Source of the DNA: Rhizobium sp. NRK18
GTDB taxonomy: Bacteria > Pseudomonadota > Alphaproteobacteria > Rhizobiales > Rhizobiaceae
Length of the DNA: 64,000 nucleotides
Direction of reading: 5' to 3'
NCBI RefSeq assembly: GCF_024385575.1
Contig: NZ_JANFMV010000001.1
Location: 372,001-436,000, forward strand
The notes under the pieces were generated by a model. It did no database searches. It had not been told where the DNA came from and saw only the letters and a list, made by a program, of their open reading frames with translations. This document shows positions 55,464 through 63,743 of the stretch, piece by piece. Each line of letters starts with the position of its first letter. Position 1 is the first letter of the stretch. The position numbers and the translations under genes are program-made.

Positions 55464-57568
55464 GCGAGCGCTCCCTTGAGGGTGATGATGATGTTGCCGT
55501 CGCGGTCCTGCGCGGCGGTGTCGCCGGGTTCGACGACGATCGTCGTGTCCATCTGTTCGATGATGGCGGGGCCGGTGACGGTGGCGACTGCCGGCAGATG
55601 GTCGCGCCAGTAGACCGGCGTCGTCACCCAGCCGTCGAACCAGACGGCGCGTTCGCCGGTCTTTGCCTCGGCGAGCGTCGCCTTGCGGCCCGACGCGTCG
55701 ATCAGCAGGGACAGGTCAATGTCCTTGCGGCGGCCGATGACCGAGGTGTTGACGTTGACGAGGCTCGGGCGGATTTCCGGGAGCTCGACGTGGAAGCGGT
55801 TGAAATAGGCGTCGGCGAAGCGCTGGCGCAGCTCCTCGCGGCTCGGCGTCGGCGTGTCCAGCGGCACGCGCAGGAGGTGGGTCTGGCCGATGAACTGCAT
55901 GTCGACCGAATAGATCTCCTTCAGTTCCTCGATCTCGACCGGCTCCTTGGCAATCAGCCGGCGTCCTTCTTCGCCCTGATGGGCAAACAGCGCATGGACG
56001 GCATCCATGTCGGCGAGATCGAGCGGCTTGTTGACGGTGTTGACGAAGTCGTGCCGGAGATCGGCGACGACGCAGCCGAGTGCATTGGTGATGCCCGGCC
56101 GGGAGGGACAAAGGACGCGCGGCACGCCGAGTTCGCGGGCGATTGCCACGGCATGCAGCGGGCCGGCGCCACCGAAGGCGAAGAGGGCGTAGTCGCGCGG
56201 ATCTTCGCCGAGGCTGACCGAGACCATGCGCACGGCGCCGGCCATCTTGGCGTTGGCGATCTGCAGCACGGCGGCGGCGGCACCTGTCGCATCGAGGCCG
56301 AGCGGCACGCCGAGGTCGCGTTCGAAGATCGCGCGGATGTCGTCGAGGGAGATTTTCGAGGAAACGGAGTTGAGCTTGTCCGGGTTCATGCGCCCGAGCA
56401 GAAGGTTGGCGTCCGAAATGGTCGGTCGCGTGCCGCCGCGGCCGTAACAGATCGGGCCGGGCGTGGCGCCGGCGCTTTCCGGTCCGACCTGCAGGAGGCC
56501 TGCGGCCGTCACCTTGGCGATCGAGCCGCCGCCCGCGCCGACGGTGCGCACATCGACCATCGGCACGTGGATCGGCATGGCGTATTCGATCTCGATCTCG
56601 TTGGAGACCGCCGGTTCCGCGCCCTTGATGAGCGCCACATCGGTCGAGGTGCCGCCCATGTCATAGGTCAGGAGATTGGTGATGCCGGCGCGCCGTCCGG
56701 TATAGGCTGCGGCCATGACGCCCGATGCCGGGCCGGACATGACGGTCTTGGCGGCTTCGTTGGAGACGTGCCGGGCCGAGACCATGCCGCCGTTGCCGTT
56801 CATCACCAGAACGTCGTTGCGATAGCCGCGCTCGGCGAGCTTGTCGGCCAGACGCTCGACATAGCGGCGCAGCAGTGGCTGGACAGAGGCGTTGACGGCC
56901 GCCGTCACGCCGCGTTCGAATTCGCGGCTTTCGGAGAGCAGGGCATGGCCCATGGTGATGTTGCCGTTCGGCCAGATGTCCGCGGCGATCTCGGCGGCAT
57001 GCAGCTCATGGGCGGGATTGGCGTAGGCATGCAGGAAATGGATGACGAGGGATTCGCAGCCCTTGGCGATCAGCGCCTGAAGAGCGGATTTCAGCGCGTC
57101 CTCATCGAGCGGGGTGACGACATTGCCGCCGGCGTCCATGCGCTCGGGGATCTCGAGGCGCAGGTCGCGCGGGATAATGGGCTGGAAGTCGCCCTTCATG
57201 CCGTAGGGATTGGGACGGGTGCGGCGGCCAAGTTCGAGGACGTCGCGGAAGCCGGTCGTCGTGATGAGGCCGGTCTTGGCGAGCGTGCGTTCCAGAACCG
57301 CGTTCGTCGTCGTCGTCGTGCCGTGGATGATGAGGTCGAGCGTATGGAGATCCGCGCCGGCCGCTTCCAGCGCGTTCAGCACGCCGCCGGCCTGATTGTC
57401 GAGCGTGGTCGGGGTCTTGGCGAGGCGAACCGTGCGGGTGGCGCTGTCGACAAGGACGAGGTCGGTAAAAGTGCCTCCGACGTCGATGCCGGCGACCTGG
57501 GACTGGACCGTTGGCGCCAAATCCACCGGTTTGCCCGCGTGATCGGCGGCCAGCACATCGTCCTGCAT
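55460..57568 (-). CDS. Hydantoinase A / 5-oxoprolinase-type subunit
   Basis: 702-aa HyuA-family ATPase subunit with actin-like folds: N-terminal phosphate loop GIDVGGTFTDLVLVD, then IIHGTTTTTNAVLERT and LTYDMGGTSTDVALI. It works with HyuB. The ATG at 57568 has GGGG six bases upstream; an ATG four codons earlier (57580) lacks a ribosome site and lies 7 bases from an operator-like repeat. It is the first gene of the leftward unit hyuA-hyuB-nicA-nicB-like, divergent from the reductase operon. Confidence 0.93.
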   Translation of the reverse strand: MQDDVLAADHAGKPVDLAPTVQSQVAGIDVGGTFTDLVLVDSATRTVRLAKTPTTLDNQAGGVLNALEAAGADLHTLDLIIHGTTTTTNAVLERTLAKTGLITTTGFRDVLELGRRTRPNPYGMKGDFQPIIPRDLRLEIPERMDAGGNVVTPLDEDALKSALQALIAKGCESLVIHFLHAYANPAHELHAAEIAADIWPNGNITMGHALLSESREFERGVTAAVNASVQPLLRRYVERLADKLAERGYRNDVLVMNGNGGMVSARHVSNEAAKTVMSGPASGVMAAAYTGRRAGITNLLTYDMGGTSTDVALIKGAEPAVSNEIEIEYAMPIHVPMVDVRTVGAGGGSIAKVTAAGLLQVGPESAGATPGPICYGRGGTRPTISDANLLLGRMNPDKLNSVSSKISLDDIRAIFERDLGVPLGLDATGAAAAVLQIANAKMAGAVRMVSVSLGEDPRDYALFAFGGAGPLHAVAIARELGVPRVLCPSRPGITNALGCVVADLRHDFVNTVNKPLDLADMDAVHALFAHQGEEGRRLIAKEPVEIEELKEIYSVDMQFIGQTHLLRVPLDTPTPSREELRQRFADAYFNRFHVELPEIRPSLVNVNTSVIGRRKDIDLSLLIDASGRKATLAEAKTGERAVWFDGWVTTPVYWRDHLPAVATVTGPAIIEQMDTTIVVEPGDTAAQDRDGNIIITLKGALA

Positions 57569-57586
57569 CGTGAACCCCATTTATCA

Positions 57587-57600
57587 TTTGTATACGAACA
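57587..57600. promoter_or_regulatory. GntR-type operator, copy 1 (hyuA side)
   Basis: TTTGTATACGAACA contains the palindromic core GTATAC within TNGTATACNA, the shape bound by FadR-group GntR regulators. It is repeated almost exactly at 57703-57717. Confidence 0.65.
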
Positions 57601-57702
57601 GACTATGAATGAAGCTGGACGACTGTCAAGCGTCACATTCGTCGTCGGAAACAATTTCTCCTCTGCGGAAAACAGACCGTTGACAGGTCTTCAAGTTAGA
57701 TG

Positions 57703-57717
57703 TTTGTATACGAACGA
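57703..57717. promoter_or_regulatory. GntR-type operator, copy 2 (reductase side)
   Basis: TTTGTATACGAACGA, in the same orientation as copy 1 and 116 bases away, about 29 bases before the GTG of the reductase gene. The two sites, one by each divergent start, suggest one regulator controls both operons. No GntR gene lies in the window. Confidence 0.65.
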
Positions 57718-57745
57718 ATGATGTTCAGGCGCATGGGAGCCGAAT

Positions 57746-59257
57746 GTGACGACTGCCCCCGATGTCAAGGCCGAGAAGATACGCTGCGATGCCTGTCCGG
57801 TGATGTGCTACATCGCCGACGGCCGCTCCGGAGCCTGCGACCGCTACGCCAATGAAGGCGGGCAGCTGATCCGTCTCGATCCCCTCGTTATCCTCGAAAA
57901 CCGTTCGGCAAGCGGCGGCGATGTCGTGCCCTTCCTGGAGCGCGACTGGGACGGCGACGTGGTGGGTGCCTCGAACAGTTTCGTGACTGCCGTCGGTGCC
58001 GGTACGACCTATCCCGATTACAAGCCGGCGCCCTTCATCGTCTCGTCAGAGGTCGATGGCGCCGACATGATTACCGTCGTCACCGAAGGCATCTTCTCTT
58101 ATTGCGGCGTGAAGGTGAAGATCGACACCGATCGCCACCTTGGTCACGAATGCGCCACCGTCCGCGTCGACGGCGAGCCTGTCGGTCATGTGACGACGGC
58201 GGAATATGGCAGCCAGATGCTGTCGCTCGGCGGCGTCAACCACTTGACGGGCGGTTCCAAGAAGGAAGGTCGCGTCACCTGCGATACGCTCTTGAAGCTC
58301 TGTAACGGCGAGGCGGTCGAAGTTTCGATCGACGAGGGTGCGACGCTCATTGTGGAGGCCGGCAAATCGCCGATCGTCAATGGCGTGGCCGAGAGCCGCA
58401 TGCGTGTCGGCTGCGGATCGGCGACGGTCGGCATGTTCGCGGCGCAATGGATGGGGTTGGTCGATGAAGTCGTCGTCGTCGATGATCACATCACCGGCGT
58501 CATGTCCGAGCATCAGGCCGGCAAGGTCATCGGCTGGCAGCCGACCGGCATCAAGATCAACGGTCGGCGTTCGACGCCCGGCCGATACTTTCAGGTGGCC
58601 GAACCCGGCACCGGCTGGGGCGGCACCGATCTCTCCGATCCGCTCACCATTCTCGGCAAGTTCGATCCCAAGGCGGCAAAGCCCGGCCAGTCGCTGCTGA
58701 TGGTCTCGACCACCGGCGAGCACGCCGCCTATTACGAACTCGACGAACACCTCTGTCCCATCGAAATGGAGATGCCGGAGCGGCTTCTCCCCTCGGTCAG
58801 GCGGATCGAGGAAAACTGTGAGCCGGCAATGACGTCCGTCCTGTTCATGGCGGGCGCCGGCGGATCGCTGCGCGCCGGTGCGACGCAAAACCCAGTTGGC
58901 CTCACGCGCTCGGTCCAGCAGGCGCTGACCTACGTCTCCTGCGGCGGCGCACCCGCCTATGTCTGGCCCGGCGGCGGTATTACGCTGATGGTCGACGTGA
59001 CGCGCATGCCGAAGAACTCCTTCGGCTACGTCCCGACCCCGGCGCTGGTCGCCCCGATCGAATTCACCATGCGCGCTGACGACTACGCAGCGCTTGGCGG
59101 ACACATGGACTACGTCATGCCGCTGATGGAAGCGCTTGGCGGCAAGACCGGGCGGCAGAACGACCATCTCCTGAAGGGCCGCCGCAACCTCTCCGCCAGC
59201 GGCGACAATCCCTGGCCGCCGCGCGCCAAACCCGCGCCTCAGAAGAAGGTGAGCTGA
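57746..59257 (+). CDS. 6-hydroxynicotinate reductase-like iron-sulfur protein
   Basis: 503-aa protein. The N-terminus carries a [4Fe-4S]-type Cys set (Cys14, 17, 21, 31 in CDACPVMCYIADGRSGAC). Later glycine-rich segments (RVGCGSATVGM, CGGAPAYVWPGGGITLM) belong to the family annotated as 6-hydroxynicotinate reductase, the ferredoxin-dependent enzyme that reduces 6-hydroxynicotinate to the tetrahydro-oxo form in Eubacterium barkeri and is proposed in Azorhizobium. The GTG start has GGGAG upstream. RAGAT (376-380) resembles the ApbE flavin-attachment motif. First gene of the rightward operon. Confidence 0.8.
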   Translation: MTTAPDVKAEKIRCDACPVMCYIADGRSGACDRYANEGGQLIRLDPLVILENRSASGGDVVPFLERDWDGDVVGASNSFVTAVGAGTTYPDYKPAPFIVSSEVDGADMITVVTEGIFSYCGVKVKIDTDRHLGHECATVRVDGEPVGHVTTAEYGSQMLSLGGVNHLTGGSKKEGRVTCDTLLKLCNGEAVEVSIDEGATLIVEAGKSPIVNGVAESRMRVGCGSATVGMFAAQWMGLVDEVVVVDDHITGVMSEHQAGKVIGWQPTGIKINGRRSTPGRYFQVAEPGTGWGGTDLSDPLTILGKFDPKAAKPGQSLLMVSTTGEHAAYYELDEHLCPIEMEMPERLLPSVRRIEENCEPAMTSVLFMAGAGGSLRAGATQNPVGLTRSVQQALTYVSCGGAPAYVWPGGGITLMVDVTRMPKNSFGYVPTPALVAPIEFTMRADDYAALGGHMDYVMPLMEALGGKTGRQNDHLLKGRRNLSASGDNPWPPRAKPAPQKKVS

Positions 59258-59259
59258 GA

Positions 59260-60141
59260 ATGGTGGCGGCAGGCGGCAAATCGGGTGCGATCGCGGTTCT
59301 GCTGCCGGACAGCCGCCGACTGCATCTTCAGCACGGACCGATAGATCTCGTCATCGAGGCCGTCGGATCGCCCGCCGATGTCCGGCAGGCCTACCAGCAG
59401 GCGCGGGCCGCATTCGATCCCCTGCTTGCCGATCTCGTTCTCGAATTGCCACGGTTGCGCTCCGCGAGCGGAGCGGAGCCCCATGGCGTGGTCGCCAGCC
59501 GTATGGCAGCGGCCGTTGCGCCCTATGCACCGGAATTCATCACGCCGATGGCGGCGGTGGCTGGCAGTGTTGCCGATCGCATTCTCGCGGCGATGCGGTT
59601 CGGAACCCGGCTCGAGCGCGCCTATGTCAACAATGGCGGTGACATCGCCATCCATCTTTCCGAAGGATCGTTCCGCATCCGCATCTGCGACAATCCCGAA
59701 ACCGGGGAGGCCGGCGGCACTGTCGAAATCCGGCCTGAAGACGGTATCGGCGGCATTGCCACCAGCGGCTGGCGCGGACGTTCGCATTCCCTTGGCATCG
59801 CCGACGCGGTGACCGTGCTGGCAAAAAGCGCCGCCGAGGCGGACGCCGCCGCGACCATGATCGCCAACAAGGTCGATCTGCCGCTGTCCGCCAAGGTAAC
59901 GCGCGTACCGGCCCGCGATCTTTCCCACGACAGCGACCTCGGCGATCGTCTGGTGACGACAGGCGTTGCCCCTCTTGATCGCGATGAAGTCGAAGAAGCC
60001 CTTTCGTCCGGCGAGCGGGCTGCCTATGGTTACCGTCAGCGCGGCCTGATCCGCGCCGCCTATCTCAGTCTTTCCGGCGAGCGCCGTACAGTGGATGCCG
60101 CGCCGAACCACAATAATCCCAGGGAGATCATCCATGCCTAA
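59260..60141 (+). CDS. UPF0280-family (ApbE-like) protein
   Basis: 293-aa protein of UPF0280, a family with an ApbE-like fold. Conserved stretches are PMAAVAGSVADRIL, YVNNGGDIAIHLS, GIATSGWRGRSHSLG and ADAVTVLAKSAAEADAAATM; the last three mirror ApbE flavin-transferase motifs (NxGGD, SG, D..T). The ATG follows the reductase stop by 2 bases with AAGGTGAG upstream, so the two are coupled. A role in flavin or other cofactor attachment to the reductase is an attractive inference. It overlaps the next gene by 8 bases. Confidence 0.85.
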   Translation: MVAAGGKSGAIAVLLPDSRRLHLQHGPIDLVIEAVGSPADVRQAYQQARAAFDPLLADLVLELPRLRSASGAEPHGVVASRMAAAVAPYAPEFITPMAAVAGSVADRILAAMRFGTRLERAYVNNGGDIAIHLSEGSFRIRICDNPETGEAGGTVEIRPEDGIGGIATSGWRGRSHSLGIADAVTVLAKSAAEADAAATMIANKVDLPLSAKVTRVPARDLSHDSDLGDRLVTTGVAPLDRDEVEEALSSGERAAYGYRQRGLIRAAYLSLSGERRTVDAAPNHNNPREIIHA

Positions 60142-60718
60142 GCCCGTCGTCCGCAAGAAGGCGATCATCGTCGAGGAAATCTTTCACGAGGGCGGTCCCG
60201 TTCCGGGGCGTACGCTGAAGCGTGCCGCCTGCCTCGCCGTGATCAAGAATCCCTTTGCAGGCCAGTATGTCGAGGAGATTGCCGGCTTCATGGACGACCT
60301 CAATCCTCTCGGGCTGGAAATGGCGCAGGACCTCGTCAATGCGCTGGGCGGCGACGCCTCCGTCATCGAAGGCTATGGCAAGGGCGCGATCGTCGGCTCT
60401 GCCGGTGAAATCGAGCACGGCGCGCTCTGGCATGTGCCGGGCGGCTATGCGATGCGCGAAATCCTGCCGAACTCGGCGGCGATCGTTCCGTCGACCAAGA
60501 AGGTCGGCGGTCCGGGCGCACGTCTCGACGTGCCGGTGACCCATACCAATGCCTCCTATGTCCGCTCGCATTTCGACGCCATGGAAGTCGGGTTGAACGA
60601 TTCTCCCAAGGCCGACGAAATCCTGCTGGCGCTGGTCATGACCACGGGTGCGCGCATTCACGAACGCGTCGGCGGCCTCAAGCACGCAGACGTCAAGGGG
60701 GAGGATGGCCTGCGGTGA
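60134..60718 (+). CDS. AA_synth-family protein (PF06684), copy 1
   Basis: 194-aa protein of the family labelled amino acid synthesis (formerly DUF1185), whose reaction is not established. Conserved core: RAACLAVIKNPFAGQYVEE, IEGYGKGAIVGSAGEIEHGA, AIVPSTKKVGGPGARLDVPV and HTNASYVRSHFDAMEV. The start at 60134 overlaps the UPF0280 gene and has GGGAG upstream. A paralogue follows directly. In this operon a hydrolytic or tautomerising step on the reduced ring is possible (inference only). Confidence 0.85.
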   Translation: MPKPVVRKKAIIVEEIFHEGGPVPGRTLKRAACLAVIKNPFAGQYVEEIAGFMDDLNPLGLEMAQDLVNALGGDASVIEGYGKGAIVGSAGEIEHGALWHVPGGYAMREILPNSAAIVPSTKKVGGPGARLDVPVTHTNASYVRSHFDAMEVGLNDSPKADEILLALVMTTGARIHERVGGLKHADVKGEDGLR

Positions 60719-61299
60719 TTGTGAAGATCCGCAAGATCGTTACCGTTCTTGAGGATGTGGCCTTCGAAATGGGCCAGCCGGTGACGCCGCATGCGCGCCG
60801 CGCGGTTGCGGCTGCCGTCATCGCCAACCCTTATGCCGGGCGCTATTCCGCCGATCTCGACCAACTGGTCGCGATCGGTGAGGAGCTCGGCGCATTGCTC
60901 GGTGAGAAATGCGTCGCCGCGCTCGGGATTTCGCCGGCGGAGGCGCAAGGCTACGGCAAGGCGGCTCTCGTCGGTGAGAACGGCGAGCTGGAACATGCCG
61001 CCGCCCTCCTGCATCCGAAGATGGGCGCCCCCTTGCGCAAGGCGGTCGAAAAGGGTGCCGCGCTGGTGCCGTCGAACAAGAAGATGGGCGCTCCCGGCCA
61101 GCCGCTCGACGTCCCGCTCGGCCACAAGGATGCGGCCTATGTCCGCTCGCATTTCGACGGCATGGAAATCCGTGTCGCCGACGCGCCGCGGGCCAATGAA
61201 ATACTGGTCGCCATCGCGGTCACGGCGGGCGGGCGCCCGCTGCCGCGAGTCGGTGGACTGAAGCATGAAGACGTAATTGGTGAAGACGGGTTGAGATAG
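60715..61299 (+). CDS. AA_synth-family protein (PF06684), copy 2
   Basis: 194-aa paralogue of the preceding gene with the same motifs (AQGYGKAALVGENGELEHAA, ALVPSNKKMGAPGQPLDVPL, KDAAYVRSHFDGMEIR) and the same ending HxDVxGEDGLR pattern. It starts with a GTG overlapping the previous stop. Equal length, overlap and divergence suggest an old tandem duplication whose products may form a heteromer. Confidence 0.85.
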   Translation: MIVKIRKIVTVLEDVAFEMGQPVTPHARRAVAAAVIANPYAGRYSADLDQLVAIGEELGALLGEKCVAALGISPAEAQGYGKAALVGENGELEHAAALLHPKMGAPLRKAVEKGAALVPSNKKMGAPGQPLDVPLGHKDAAYVRSHFDGMEIRVADAPRANEILVAIAVTAGGRPLPRVGGLKHEDVIGEDGLR

Positions 61300-61329
61300 A
61301 ACGAAGCGCTCGAACAAGGAGACGGATCC

Positions 61330-62397
61330 ATGGAGTTTGTCAGAAATGCCTGGTACGTGGCCGGTTGGTCGAAGGAAATCGATGCGGAACTCCGCCGGTT
61401 CACAATCCTTGACGAACACATCGTCATGTTCCGCAAATCCGACGGCTCGGTTGTTGCCCTGGAGGACCGCTGTCCCCATCGCCTTCTGCCGCTTTCCAAG
61501 GGCAAGCGTATCGGCGACACCGTCCAGTGCGGCTATCACGGGCTGACCTTCGACTGTTCGGGGAAATGCGTGCGGGTGCCGGGACAGAGCAACCTGCCGG
61601 CTTCCGCCTATGTCGAAGCCTTTCCGATCGTCGAGAAGAACGACATCGTCTGGATCTGGATGGGGGACAAGGACAAGGCGAATGCCGACGACGTGTTCGA
61701 CATGCCGGAATTCTACGACCCGAGCTGGCACGCCCATCAGGGCGAGGCGCTGCATCTCAAATCCAACTATCTGAATGTCGCTGAAAACCTGGTCGATCCG
61801 GCACATGTGAGCTTCGTGCATCCGACGACGCTCGGCAGCGCGGCCTCCGAGAACGTGCCGGTCCATGTCGTGACCGAAGGCAAGGCGATCGTCGCCTGGC
61901 GCTGGATCCGCGATGCCGAGCCGGTTGGCTTCTTCAAGAAGTTCGGCGGGTTTTCCGGCAATGTCGATCGCTGGCACTACTATTATCTCTACACGCCGTG
62001 CACGGCGGTCATCGATTTCGGCTCGGCGCCGGTGGAAGATCAGATCGCCGAGGACGAGCGCGACAAGGGCGTGCGCATCTTTGCGCTGCATTTCATGACG
62101 CCGGTGACCAGGAACTACACCATCGACCGGTGGATGCATCTGCGCAACCGGGCCGTCGGTGACGAAGAGGCGAGCGCGGCGATGGACGCCATGTTCCGGA
62201 TCGCCTTTAATGAAGACAAGGAGATCCTGGAAGCAGTCCAGGCGGAAGAGGAACGCCCCCTGAAACGCCGTCCGATCCGCATTGCCATCGACAAGGGACC
62301 GATGGTCTACCGCAAGCGGATCACCGAACTTCTGGAAAAGGAGCGGACACACGATATCGCGTCGGATCCGACACCGGCCTTTATCTATCACGACTAA
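61330..62397 (+). CDS. Rieske non-heme iron oxygenase (vanillate O-demethylase-type)
   Basis: 355-aa oxygenase alpha subunit. The Rieske cluster is CPHRLLPLSKG with CGYHGLTFD (C-x-H ... C-x2-H), and the mononuclear iron site is NLVDPAHVSFVHPTT (D-x3-H-x4-H pattern). This size and layout match VanA-like demethylases and phthalate-type oxygenases that work with a separate reductase, which is not in the window. CAAGGAGACGGATCC precedes the ATG. It closes the reductase operon before the ABC importer. Confidence 0.9.
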   Translation: MEFVRNAWYVAGWSKEIDAELRRFTILDEHIVMFRKSDGSVVALEDRCPHRLLPLSKGKRIGDTVQCGYHGLTFDCSGKCVRVPGQSNLPASAYVEAFPIVEKNDIVWIWMGDKDKANADDVFDMPEFYDPSWHAHQGEALHLKSNYLNVAENLVDPAHVSFVHPTTLGSAASENVPVHVVTEGKAIVAWRWIRDAEPVGFFKKFGGFSGNVDRWHYYYLYTPCTAVIDFGSAPVEDQIAEDERDKGVRIFALHFMTPVTRNYTIDRWMHLRNRAVGDEEASAAMDAMFRIAFNEDKEILEAVQAEEERPLKRRPIRIAIDKGPMVYRKRITELLEKERTHDIASDPTPAFIYHD

Positions 62398-62464
62398 ATC
62401 CGTAACAATCCGGCGCAGACCGGAATCACGAAAAGGCGAAAACAAGCCGTCAGAGGAGAACGAC

Positions 62465-63664
62465 ATGAAATTATTCAATAAATTGGCCGCAACAGGTCTG
62501 GCGGTGCTCGCCCTGTCGACGGCAGCATTGGCCGAAGACACGATCAAGATCGGCGAAATCAATCATTACAAGCGCATGGCGGCATTTGCCGAGCCCTACA
62601 AGCAGGGCATCGAGCTGGCGCTGAAGGAAATCAACGATGGCGGCGGCGTGCTCGGCAAGAAGCTCGAATTCGTCTACCGCGACGATGAAGGCAATCCCGG
62701 CAACGCCGTCAAGATCGCCGAAGAGCTTATGACGCGTGACGGCACCGTCATGCTGACAGGCTCGATCCTCTCGAATGTCGGCCTGGCGCTCTCCGCGCTC
62801 GCCGGCGAAAAGCACTACGTCTATCTCGCGTCCGAGCCGCTGGCCGACGAGCTGATCTGGAAGAATGGCAACCCCTACACCTTCCGCCTGCGCGCCTCGA
62901 CCTGGGTTCAGGCCGGCATGCTGGCCGAAGAAGCCGCCAAGACGGACGCCAAGCGCTATGCGACGATCGCGCCGAACTATGCCTATGGTACGGCCGCCGT
63001 CGAAGCCTTCAAGACGCAGCTGAAGAAGCTGAAGCCGGATGTCGAGTTCGTCGCCGAACAGTGGCCGGCACTCTTCAAGATCGACGCCGGTGCTGAAGTG
63101 CAGGCGATCGAGAAGGCCAAGCCCGATGCGATCTACAATGTCGAATTCGGGACCGACCTCGCCAAGTTCGTCCGCGAGGGCAATACGCGCGGGCTGTTCG
63201 AAGGCCGCAAGGTCTACGGTCTCCTGACCGGCGAGCCGGAATATCTCGATCCGCTCGGCGAAGAGGCGCCGGAAGGCTGGTTCGTGACCGGTTATCCCTG
63301 GTACGACATTCAGGATGGTCCGGGCAAAGCTTTCGTCGATGAATACAAGGCCGCTTACGGCGACGGGCCGAAGATCGGCAGCCTTGTCGGCTACATGACC
63401 GCCAAGAGCATTGCCGCACTTCTGACGAAAGCGGGCTCCACCGATACGCCGGCATTGCTTGAAGCGTTCAAGGATCTGAAGGTCGAAACGCCGGTCGGCG
63501 AAATCACCTATCGCGACATCGACCACCAGTCGACGATGGGTGCCTATGTCGGCACGACGGCCGTCAAGGATGGCAAGGGCGTGATGGTTGACTGGTCCTA
63601 CAAGGACCCGACCCCCTACATGCCGAGCGATGACGAAGTCAAAGCCATGCGTCCGGCCAACTGA
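62465..63664 (+). CDS. Branched-chain-amino-acid-type ABC transporter binding protein
   Basis: 399-aa periplasmic binding protein (LivJ-type, type I fold). The ATG at 62465 follows AGAGGAGAACGAC and the signal peptide ends TAALA (residue ~22). The mature protein begins EDTIKIGEINHYKR; GIELALKEINDGGGVLGKKLEF is the family hallmark. Such systems often carry aromatic and heterocyclic acids. It is followed by a livH-type permease gene, and its neighbours suggest an N-heterocycle or aromatic substrate (inference). Confidence 0.92.
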   Translation: MKLFNKLAATGLAVLALSTAALAEDTIKIGEINHYKRMAAFAEPYKQGIELALKEINDGGGVLGKKLEFVYRDDEGNPGNAVKIAEELMTRDGTVMLTGSILSNVGLALSALAGEKHYVYLASEPLADELIWKNGNPYTFRLRASTWVQAGMLAEEAAKTDAKRYATIAPNYAYGTAAVEAFKTQLKKLKPDVEFVAEQWPALFKIDAGAEVQAIEKAKPDAIYNVEFGTDLAKFVREGNTRGLFEGRKVYGLLTGEPEYLDPLGEEAPEGWFVTGYPWYDIQDGPGKAFVDEYKAAYGDGPKIGSLVGYMTAKSIAALLTKAGSTDTPALLEAFKDLKVETPVGEITYRDIDHQSTMGAYVGTTAVKDGKGVMVDWSYKDPTPYMPSDDEVKAMRPAN

Positions 63665-63681
63665 TCACGGTTGACGATCGA

Positions 63682-63710
63682 TCCGGCCGGTTTGCCACGA
63701 ACCGGCCGGA
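63682..63710 (+). other. Intergenic hairpin between binding protein and LivH-type permease
   Basis: Perfect 11-bp inverted repeat, TCCGGCCGGTT (63682-63692) with AACCGGCCGGA (63700-63710), 7-base loop, no T-run. Same position and style as the hairpin at 4245-4269 in the sugar transporter operon. Confidence 0.7.
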
Positions 63711-63743
63711 GCCAGCCCCTTCTCAGACATCGAGCGGACATCT

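Noticed and set aside
55598..57721. 707-codon open frame opposite hydantoinase A
   Set aside because: Mirror of a well-supported HyuA gene; the translation is rich in Arg, Asp and Gly without recognisable motifs.
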